64,000 bases of DNA, from the NCBI GenBank assembly GCA_963825575.1, contig CAWGUB010000018.1, positions 213,572-277,571 on the forward strand, read 5' to 3'. The notes under the pieces were generated by a model that saw only the letters and a list, made by a program, of their open reading frames with translations, was not told where the DNA came from and did not search any database. Shown here piece by piece: positions 54,573 through 64,000 of this stretch. The stretch's first letter is position 1. Every line of letters begins with the position of its first letter. Position numbers and translations under genes: made by a program. Origin of the DNA: JAFDBW01 sp963825575 (lineage in GTDB: Bacteria > Desulfobacterota > Desulfuromonadia > Desulfuromonadales > BM103).

Positions 54573-56231
54573 ATGGCCTACCTGGTACTCGCCCGAAAGT
54601 GGCGTCCACAGAACTTCGCCGACCTGATCGGCCAGGAGCATGTCAGCCAGACCCTGGCGAACGCCATCCGCTCGGGGCGGATTCACCATGCCTTCCTCTT
54701 CACCGGCGCCCGAGGCGTCGGCAAAACCTCGGCAGCACGGATTCTTGCCAAAGCACTGAACTGCGAAGAGGGCCTCACCGACCAGCCCTGCGGCAGTTGT
54801 TCCTCTTGCACGGAGATCACCTCCGGCCAGGGGATGGATGTCATCGAGATTGACGGCGCCTCGAACACCGGGGTTGACGACGTCCGAGAACTGCGTGAGA
54901 ATATCCGCTATCTGCCGAGCCGCTCACGATTCAAGATCTTCATCATTGATGAAGTACACATGCTCTCGACCAACGCATTCAATGCCCTGCTGAAAACCCT
55001 CGAGGAACCCCCGGAACACGCCAAGTTCATCTTCGCCACCACGGAACCGCACAAGATTCCGATCACCATCCTGTCGCGCTGCCAGCGTTTCGATTTTCGC
55101 AAGATCCCTTTAAATAAGGTCGCGGAACGGCTGCGTGAGATCTCCATTGCCGAGAACTTGACTATCTCCGATCGCAGCCTCGGCCTGATCGCCCGGCAGG
55201 GTGAAGGCAGCATGCGGGACGCCCTTTCCACCTTCGACCAGGTTCTGGCGTTCTCCGGTGACCAGGTCGAAGACGAAGCGGTGCAGACCCTGCTCGGCAT
55301 GGTGGACCGGCGCCTGCTGCTCGACACGGTCGAGGCCGTCCTGCATCGTGACAGCCGCCGGGCTCTCGAATCGGTCCATCGCGTCGACCAGCTCGGTCTG
55401 GCCCTGCGACGTTTCACCCAGGACCTGCTCGAGATGTTCCGTGGCATGGTCATCTGCAAGGTCGTTGACGAGCCTGCCGAGTTGCTGGACATGGTCGGTG
55501 ACGAGCTGAAAGAGCTCAAGGTCCTCGCCGAAGAGGCCTCCCTGGAAGACCTGCAGCGGATCGTGACCCTGCTCATGAAAACCCAGGTGGAGCTGGTCAA
55601 CAGCAACGCCCCTCTGCTGACCCTGGAGATGAGCCTGGTGCGACTGGCCACACTTGCGCCTTCCCAGGACCTGGGCAGACTGATCAGTCACATAGAAAGC
55701 CTCGAACGACGACTGGGGTCGGCGCCTTTACCCGCGGCCCGGCCTCGGACCACACTGCAAGCCCCGGCAGCGGAGCCTCCACCGCCAAAAAAGCCTGAAG
55801 CTCCCGTCGCCGCATTGACCGACAGCAAAGGGTGGCAGGGGCTGGTAGACAAGGTCAAACAAAGCCGGCCGATGCTCGGCTCGGTACTGGAACATGGCCG
55901 TCCCCTGAAACTGGAACCTCCGATGCTGGAAGTCGGCTACCCGCAAGGGTCGTTCATGACCGGCCAGCTGCAGGAGGATGATATCCGGCACGACCTCGAA
56001 GCCCTGGCGACGGAATACTTCGGCACGACCATCAAGCTGAAGGTGTCTACGGTAGATGCCGAAACACAGGACGCGCCCAAGTCGCTGGTGGAAACCCGCC
56101 AGGAGGAAGAGACCGACCGCATGCGCCGCCTGCGCGAGGACGCCGTGGAGCACCCGGCCCTGAAAGCGGTGCAGGATGTCTTCCACGGCAAGATCAAGAA
56201 AGTCATCCCGATCGACAAGGGGTTTGTTTAA
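54573..56231 (+). CDS. dnaX: DNA polymerase III subunit tau (and probably gamma by frameshifting)
   Basis: DnaX (552 aa) is the clamp-loader ATPase. Walker A GARGVGKTSAARILAKALNC, zinc-binding CEEGLTDQPCGSCSSC, Walker B FIIDEVHMLS and the sensor 1 region IFATTEPHKIP are in order. A linker rich in Pro and Ala starts near residue 375. Within it, A-AAA-AAG (55787-55793) lies in the zero frame as in E. coli dnaX, followed in the -1 frame by GCC TGA. That would give a gamma form of about 408 residues. The gene starts 50 bases after the SRP RNA. Confidence 0.96.
   Translation: MAYLVLARKWRPQNFADLIGQEHVSQTLANAIRSGRIHHAFLFTGARGVGKTSAARILAKALNCEEGLTDQPCGSCSSCTEITSGQGMDVIEIDGASNTGVDDVRELRENIRYLPSRSRFKIFIIDEVHMLSTNAFNALLKTLEEPPEHAKFIFATTEPHKIPITILSRCQRFDFRKIPLNKVAERLREISIAENLTISDRSLGLIARQGEGSMRDALSTFDQVLAFSGDQVEDEAVQTLLGMVDRRLLLDTVEAVLHRDSRRALESVHRVDQLGLALRRFTQDLLEMFRGMVICKVVDEPAELLDMVGDELKELKVLAEEASLEDLQRIVTLLMKTQVELVNSNAPLLTLEMSLVRLATLAPSQDLGRLISHIESLERRLGSAPLPAARPRTTLQAPAAEPPPPKKPEAPVAALTDSKGWQGLVDKVKQSRPMLGSVLEHGRPLKLEPPMLEVGYPQGSFMTGQLQEDDIRHDLEALATEYFGTTIKLKVSTVDAETQDAPKSLVETRQEEETDRMRRLREDAVEHPALKAVQDVFHGKIKKVIPIDKGFV
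55772..55798 (+). promoter_or_regulatory. Candidate programmed -1 frameshift site in dnaX
   Basis: The heptamer AAAAAAG at 55787-55793 is read CCA-AAA-AAG in the tau frame, allowing double slippage. GGAG at 55772-55775 sits about 11 bases upstream like the stimulatory Shine-Dalgarno of E. coli. The -1 frame then ends at TGA 55796-55798. A possible stem (AGCTCC with GGGGCT) lies downstream. Confidence 0.7.
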
Positions 56232-56282
56232 AACCAGGTAACGAGAGGCGCGAGATGTGTAGCGCGAAAAGGCATATACAAT

Positions 56283-56385
56283 AAAAGCTTTTGCCACGAA
56301 GTCCCGAAGCCACCAAGAGGAATTTCGCAAAAACAGATTCTCTTGGTGCCTTAGAGCCTTGGTGGCGAGATTCCCAAAGATTTTT
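56283..56385. repeat. CCACGAAG / CTTGGTGGC imperfect inverted repeat
   Basis: Between dnaX and ybaB, GCCACGAAG...CCACCAAGAG and CTCTTGGTGCC...CTTGGTGGCGA form a long imperfect hairpin around a 20-base A/T-rich centre. It has no gene. It belongs in style, though not in exact sequence, with the repeats at 34440 and 54295. Confidence 0.6.
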
Positions 56386-56404
56386 ACTGCAAGGAGCAAT
56401 ACTT

Positions 56405-56722
56405 ATGACACGAGGTGGAATTGGCAATATCATGAAGCAGGCGCAGCAGATGCAGCGCCGCATGGCTGAACTGCAGGAGGAGCTAGAGAAGAAGCATGTC
56501 GAAGCCTCAGCCGGCGGCGGCATGGTCACTGCTGTCGTGAGCGGCAAGCAGCAACTGCTCGAGCTGAAGATCGACCCGGCAGCCGTTGACCCTGAAGATG
56601 TGGAGATGCTGCAGGACCTGGTCACCGCAGCAGTCAATGAAGCGATCAAGCAGAGCCAGCAGATGGCCCAGGAAGAGATGGGCAAAATCACCGGCGGCAT
56701 GAACATCCCCGGGCTCTTCTGA
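56405..56722 (+). CDS. ybaB: YbaB/EbfC family nucleoid-associated protein
   Basis: This 105-residue DNA-binding protein is dimeric in its family and commonly sits between dnaX and recR, as here. Visible are a long N-terminal helix (GNIMKQAQQMQRRMAELQEELEKKHVEASAGGGMV), a beta region and a C-terminal helix ending MGKITGGMNIPGLF, the family tail. The frame is open upstream to 56291, but ATG 56405 follows AGGAG and gives the standard length. Confidence 0.95.
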   Translation: MTRGGIGNIMKQAQQMQRRMAELQEELEKKHVEASAGGGMVTAVVSGKQQLLELKIDPAAVDPEDVEMLQDLVTAAVNEAIKQSQQMAQEEMGKITGGMNIPGLF

Positions 56723-56958
56723 CGGCGGATTGTCGCCACAATGGGGGGAAATTCGTCAACCTTTTTAAAAACAGGCATCAGAGATTGTTGCATTCAAACC
56801 GATATAGAGCTTGCAATAAGCTATTTTTTTAAGCTAAGATAAATTTTTTTATCGATAATAAAAAAACGCTTAGGGGGTTTTTCAGTGATACGAAAAAAAT
56901 TTGACCCCCTTAAAATATCTCTGGAACCTCATAAACTGTTGAATTTCTGAAATAAATT

Positions 56959-57558
56959 ATGTTAGACTCCATCCCGTCTTTCGCAAGGCTGGTGGCAGAA
57001 TTGGCCAAGTTTCCGGGTATCGGCAACAAAACTGCGACCCGGCTGGCCTTTTTCTTGCTCCGCCAACCCAAGGCCCAGGCCGAAGCTCTGGCGACGGCAA
57101 TCCTTGACCTGCAGAACAACACCAGGTTCTGCTCCGTCTGTTTTCACATCACGGAACAGGACCCCTGTCCCCTCTGCTGTGACCCGAGACGGGATGATAC
57201 TCTGCTCTGCGTTGTTGAAGAGCCCCAGGCTCTGCTGGCTATCGAACGCAGCCGGTCCTTCAGAGGCCGCTACCATGTTTTGCACGGAGCCCTGTCGCCA
57301 CTGGACGGCATCGGCCCTGAAGACCTCAAGATAGACCCCCTGATCGAGCGGCTCGAGAAAGGTGCCGTGCAGGAAGTTCTCATAGCGACAAACTTCACTG
57401 TCGAGGGAGATGCCACGGCGCTTTACCTGGCAAAACTGATCCAGCCGCGCGGGATCAGGGTGACGCGCCTGGCTTACGGCATCCCGATGGGCAGCGAACT
57501 CGAGTATGTCGATGAAGCGACTGTGAACCGGGCCGTCGAAGGCCGACGGGATATCTGA
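56959..57558 (+). CDS. recR: Recombination protein RecR
   Basis: RecR (199 aa) works with RecO and RecF to load RecA at gaps. Visible: the helix-hairpin-helix at the N-terminus (KFPGIGNKTATRLAFFLL), a four-cysteine zinc finger (CSVCFHITEQDPCPLC), and the Toprim domain (LLCVVEEPQALLAIERS, then VLIATNFTVEGDATALYLA). The usual NPTVEGEATA reads NFTVEGDATA. It is separated from ybaB by 236 A/T-rich bases in which I see no gene. Confidence 0.97.
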   Translation: MLDSIPSFARLVAELAKFPGIGNKTATRLAFFLLRQPKAQAEALATAILDLQNNTRFCSVCFHITEQDPCPLCCDPRRDDTLLCVVEEPQALLAIERSRSFRGRYHVLHGALSPLDGIGPEDLKIDPLIERLEKGAVQEVLIATNFTVEGDATALYLAKLIQPRGIRVTRLAYGIPMGSELEYVDEATVNRAVEGRRDI

Positions 57559-57637
57559 GCCGCCGTTCAGCAGTCTTCATCCAGTATCATCAAAAACCGA
57601 TTCATCGATATTTAAATTCCAGCAAGGAGGAAGTCTG

Positions 57638-61219
<3,582 letters not shown>

Positions 61220-61236
61220 GCACCAGCCTGTTACAG

Positions 61237-61272
61237 AAAAAAGCTCCCGGCATTAATGCCGGGAGCTTTTTT
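61237..61272 (+). terminator. Terminator after pyruvate:ferredoxin oxidoreductase
   Basis: A symmetrical hairpin, AAAAAAGCTCCCGGCAT with its complement ending in TTTTTT, is centred at 61254. It lies 18 bases after the stop and could work on both strands. Confidence 0.93.
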
Positions 61273-61408
61273 AATTTTCCCTGTATCGCTCGCGCTGGGT
61301 TTGATCGTCCCCGTTACATAGCGGAAACCGGCAAAAAGCCTTGATATTATGCAAGATGAAATGATATAAGGGCTATTGGCGTAATAACCCCCATGAGGAG
61401 AATCCAGC

Positions 61409-61909
61409 ATGCTCGGTCCACAGCAATCTTCCTTTGTCATGTACGACGAGGAATTTCAGCGGATCAGCGCAGTCATCGAAAAGCTGTTGCGCGAGTCCAA
61501 TGCCAAAGTCATCTTTCTGGTCGACAAGAACGGCCAGTTGATCGCCGGCTGTGGCGAGACTGAACACCTTGACACCACCAGTCTGGCGTCTCTTACTGCG
61601 GGGAATATTGCTGCAACGGGTGGCCTGGCGAAGCTGATCGGGGAGAAGGAATTCTCGATTCTGTTTCACGAAGGGGAAAAGGACAACATCCACATCTCAA
61701 TCGTTGCCCAGCGCGTCATCCTGGTTGTCATCTTCGACCATCGCAGCTCGCTCGGACTGGTCAGGCTACGGGTAAAGAAAGCCAGTGATGAGCTGGCCGT
61801 CATCTTCGAAGATCTCGCAGAAAAATCAGCAGAAATGGAAAAGACCGGCAATGCCGACAGTCCGTTTGCCGAAATCACTGACGACGACATAGACAACCTG
61901 TTCAGCTAA
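61409..61909 (+). CDS. mglB: Roadblock/LC7 protein, MglB-like GTPase-activating partner
   Basis: This 166-residue protein has a Roadblock/LC7 domain (about residues 14-125: NAKVIFLVDKNGQLIAGCGETEHLDTTSLASLTAGNIAATGGLAKLIGEKEF) like MglB, which activates GTP hydrolysis by MglA in polarity control. A charged, helical C-terminal extension follows, ending DDDIDNLFS. ATG 61409 follows AGGAG. It is 12 bases before the MglA gene, the usual partner arrangement. Confidence 0.92.
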   Translation: MLGPQQSSFVMYDEEFQRISAVIEKLLRESNAKVIFLVDKNGQLIAGCGETEHLDTTSLASLTAGNIAATGGLAKLIGEKEFSILFHEGEKDNIHISIVAQRVILVVIFDHRSSLGLVRLRVKKASDELAVIFEDLAEKSAEMEKTGNADSPFAEITDDDIDNLFS

Positions 61910-61921
61910 GGATACCGGATC

Positions 61922-62518
61922 ATGTCTTTCATCAACTACGCCTCCCGCGAAATCAACTGTAAAATCGTTTATTACGGTCCGGGACTGTGCGGCAAGACAA
62001 CCAACCTGCAGTTTGTCTATCAGAAGACCGCTCCCGACGCCAAGGGGAAGATGATTTCTCTGGCGACGGAAACCGAGCGGACCCTGTTTTTTGACTTCCT
62101 GCCCCTGGCCCTCGGTGAAATCCGTGGCTTCAAAACCCGTTTTCACCTCTACACTGTCCCCGGTCAGGTTTTTTACGATGCATCGCGCAAGCTGATTCTG
62201 AAAGGTGTAGATGGCGTGGTGTTCGTCGCTGATTCGCAGGAAGAGCGACTTGACGCCAACATTGAAAGCCTGGAGAACCTCAAGGTCAACCTTGAAGAGC
62301 AGGGATATGAGTTGGAGAAGTTGCCGTTCGTCATCCAGTACAACAAGCAGGACCTGCCGAACTGTACGCCGATTGAAGAATTGCGGGAGCTGCTGAACCC
62401 GGATGGGGTTCTCGAGTTTAAGGCCTGCGCCCAAACCGGCGAAGGCGTTTTTGAAACCCTCAAAGCGGTGGCCAAACTGATTCTGCTCGAGCTGAAAAAA
62501 GGTGGCGCTGGAGCCTAG
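61922..62518 (+). CDS. mglA: Ras-like GTPase MglA
   Basis: MglA (198 aa) is a small Ras-like GTPase that marks the leading pole in Myxococcus and takes part in polarity of motility structures elsewhere. The P-loop reads GPGLCGKTTN, the switch 2 region LYTVPGQVFYDASRKLILKGVDGVVFVAD, and the base-recognition motif NKQD. The DTAGQ-type motif of Ras is TVPGQ here, as in MglA. The target in this organism is unknown: no pilus or flagellar genes are visible in the window. Confidence 0.95.
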   Translation: MSFINYASREINCKIVYYGPGLCGKTTNLQFVYQKTAPDAKGKMISLATETERTLFFDFLPLALGEIRGFKTRFHLYTVPGQVFYDASRKLILKGVDGVVFVADSQEERLDANIESLENLKVNLEEQGYELEKLPFVIQYNKQDLPNCTPIEELRELLNPDGVLEFKACAQTGEGVFETLKAVAKLILLELKKGGAGA

Positions 62519-62558
62519 CCCCAGAGCGCTTGGCCAGCCATAACCTCGGCATTTTTTC

Positions 62559-62587
62559 TTGACATAACTGGGGCGATTCCGTATATT
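62559..62587 (+). promoter_or_regulatory. Promoter of tRNA-Asn
   Basis: TTGACA (62559-62564) and TATATT (62582-62587) are 17 bases apart; the start would fall about 15 bases before the mature tRNA. Confidence 0.85.
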
Positions 62588-62608
62588 TCCCCTCCGTTAC
62601 ACAACTGA

Positions 62609-62684
62609 TCCCCGATAGCTCAGCTGGTAGAGCAGCGGACTGTTAATCCGCTTGTCGTTGGTTCGAGTCCAACTCGGGGAGCCA
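62609..62684 (+). tRNA. tRNA-Asn (anticodon GTT)
   Basis: A 76-base cloverleaf: acceptor TCCCCGA / TCGGGGA, D arm GCTCAGCTGGTAGAGC, anticodon arm GCGGA-CTGTTAA-TCCGC with anticodon GTT, T arm GTTGGTTCGAGTCCAAC, discriminator G and encoded CCA. Confidence 0.98.
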
Positions 62685-62692
62685 CACATTTT

Positions 62693-62727
62693 AACGGCGT
62701 GATCTTTGAACAAGATCACGCCGTTTT
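62693..62727 (+). terminator. Terminator after tRNA-Asn
   Basis: A 14-bp stem, AACGGCGTGATCTT with complement, with a TGAAC loop, ends in TTTT. It starts nine bases past the CCA end. Confidence 0.92.
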
Positions 62728-62897
62728 GCATTTTCAAATCAAGCACCCGTGTCGCATCGATCTATTTAAAAGACCCTCTAAATATTCATAATCTCTATTA
62801 TCAAGGAAATATTGACTCACAGTCATCACGAAACATGATCATTAGATATAATGTCCATTCAACAACGATTATCTGATACCGAGAAGGGATTCGATAA

Positions 62898-63719
62898 ATG
62901 TGTCGCTGGATGGCTTACTCAGGACAACCAATTCTCCTGGAAGACCTTTTATTCAAGGCAAAACACAATCTGATCGATCAGAGCATGTGCTCTAAATCGG
63001 CCGAGACACCAACGAATGGCGATGGCTTTGGGGTCGGCTGGTATACCGAGTCGCCATATCCGGGGATATTTCGCAGCATTCGTCCCGCCTGGAACGACTT
63101 CAACCTGCGCGACCTGTCCGCCCATATCCGGTCCCCCCTGTTCGTCGCCCATGTCCGGGCAACCTCACAGGCCACGGTACAGGAGACCAACTGCCACCCG
63201 TTTCGCTACAAGAATTGGCTGTTCGTGCACAATGGGGAAATATTCGAAGTCGAGCGCATCCGCCGAGATCTCCTTATGGCGGTTGCCCCGGAACTCTTCC
63301 CATACGTTCTCGGCACAACCGACTCCGAGCTCATGTTCTTCCTCGCGTTAACTTTTGGTCTTGAACAAGACCCCCTTCGAGGGTTGGCGCGGATGGCCGG
63401 TTTCGTTGAGGACTTGGCTCAAAAGCATGGTATTGAGCAGTCGCTCTGGATGTCTGTCGGCGTCACTGACGGCAAAGCCATTTACGCGGTGCGCTATGCC
63501 AGCGATGGCGACGCTCCAACGCTTTACCACAGTCTGGATATTGAAGCGGTGTGCCATCTGAACCCGGACTTGCGAGAACGTTTTGGCGTTAACGCACATG
63601 CCATCGTTTCGGAGCCGATCGGCCTGTTTCCCGAGATCTGGCAGGAGGTGCCGCAAAATTCTTCGGTTCATATCAAAGATGCCTGTTTCGAAACACGCCC
63701 GTTTGTGCCGTTGGATTGA
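62898..63719 (+). CDS. Class II glutamine amidotransferase (YafJ-like)
   Basis: This 273-residue Ntn-hydrolase has the nucleophile cysteine at position 2 (MCRWMAYSG), and the glutaminase-fold motifs NGDGFGVGWY, VAHVRATSQATVQETNCHPF and FVHNGEIFEVE. It is a stand-alone glutaminase domain like YafJ/EgtC; EgtC acts in ergothioneine synthesis, but no egt genes are next to it, so the substrate is open. A TATAAT at 62847-62852 may mark its promoter, without a good -35 box. Confidence 0.9.
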   Translation: MCRWMAYSGQPILLEDLLFKAKHNLIDQSMCSKSAETPTNGDGFGVGWYTESPYPGIFRSIRPAWNDFNLRDLSAHIRSPLFVAHVRATSQATVQETNCHPFRYKNWLFVHNGEIFEVERIRRDLLMAVAPELFPYVLGTTDSELMFFLALTFGLEQDPLRGLARMAGFVEDLAQKHGIEQSLWMSVGVTDGKAIYAVRYASDGDAPTLYHSLDIEAVCHLNPDLRERFGVNAHAIVSEPIGLFPEIWQEVPQNSSVHIKDACFETRPFVPLD

Positions 63720-63830
63720 GTCGTTCGGCAGCCAGAAACGCTGCCTGGGTAGTTTTCTGGACCGGGTCGAGGAACTGGATGTCGACCTCTCAACTAGTCA
63801 TGACCCTTTTTTAAAATTAATGAGGTGCGG

Positions 63831-64000
63831 ATGAAAAAGGCAATTTTTATCGTGGTTATCGGTCTGGTGATCGTCGTCGGAGCGCTGGCCGGAAGCAAAT
63901 ATCTCCAGATCCGGGCGATGATCGAACAAGGGAAAAAGTTTGCACCACCACCGGAGGTGGTGACATCAGCGACAGTCATGAACGATACCTGGGAGTCTTC
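63831..64000 (+). CDS. RND-type efflux periplasmic adaptor (N-terminal part)
   Basis: Only the first 56 residues are in the window. MKKAIFIVVIGLVIVVGALAGSKYLQI is a signal or membrane anchor, followed by MIEQGKKFAPPPEVVTSATV, the typical start of HlyD/AcrA-type membrane-fusion proteins before the first barrel strand. GAGGTGCGG precedes the ATG. The matching pump gene would be expected just beyond the edge. Confidence 0.75.
   Translation, partial: MKKAIFIVVIGLVIVVGALAGSKYLQIRAMIEQGKKFAPPPEVVTSATVMNDTWES

Noticed and set aside
63720..63830. A possible gene fragment before the RND adaptor
   Set aside because: The frame reads FLDRVEELDVDLSTSHDPFLK but has no start or ribosome site of its own and overlaps the end of the amidotransferase in another frame.

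Overview
The window is a compact chromosomal segment of about 57% G+C carrying core metabolism and energy-conservation genes. There are no phage genes, insertion sequences or CRISPR arrays. Gene content suggests a strictly or facultatively anaerobic, free-living Desulfuromonas/Geobacter-type bacterium (Desulfobacterota, formerly Deltaproteobacteria). The pointers are a 14-gene complex I operon whose NuoF carries an extra ferredoxin tail, an Rnf complex, a one-polypeptide pyruvate:ferredoxin oxidoreductase, HisZ, and an MglB-MglA pair. That placement is inference from gene content, not from a marker search.

Layout. 1-13924 (minus): nuoA to nuoN, with nuoN cut by the window edge, driven by a clear sigma-70-type promoter at 14002-14030. 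14212-19182 (minus): rnfABCDGE with its own promoter. 19567-27413 (plus): hemL, pepA and the serA-hisZ-purA operon, interrupted by two repeat-rich gene-free blocks (20851-21608 and 27414-28171). 28172-34332 (minus): a DUF4019 protein, a CPA2 antiporter with CBS domains, an amino-acid permease with EIIA and TrkA-C tails, and the ComM/YifB ATPase. 34560-37994: trxB, a zinc-type CDF exporter, a small membrane protein and a nitrilase-fold amidase. 38253-45966 (plus): an Mrp/Mbh-type antiporter cluster of eleven genes. 46011-54021 (plus): hemW, then the CIRCE-controlled heat-shock operon hrcA-grpE-dnaK-dnaJ with an LpoA-like gene attached. 54182-57558: tRNA-Ser, SRP RNA, dnaX, ybaB, recR. 57638-64000: pyruvate:ferredoxin oxidoreductase, mglB-mglA, tRNA-Asn, a class II glutamine amidotransferase, and the start of an RND-efflux adaptor.

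How it fits together. Pyruvate oxidation yields reduced ferredoxin. Rnf couples ferredoxin and NAD to ion movement, complex I couples NADH (perhaps also ferredoxin) to quinone and proton movement, and the Mrp-like complex can exchange H+ for Na+. Three large ion-translocating membrane machines within 46 kb therefore link the redox pools to both ion gradients.

Points worth a second look. The Mrp cluster follows the gene order of the archaeal Mbh membrane module, has no intact MrpA, and has three D-type subunits plus two tiny membrane proteins. dnaX contains an A-AAA-AAG slippery heptamer followed by an immediate -1 frame stop, as in E. coli. The SerA homologue lacks the family's catalytic arginine. 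Two gene-free blocks carry mirror-image copies of a multi-hairpin repeat. Five conserved genes appear frameshifted (permease, comM, a small mrp gene, hemW, grpE), most simply read as indel errors in this sequence.
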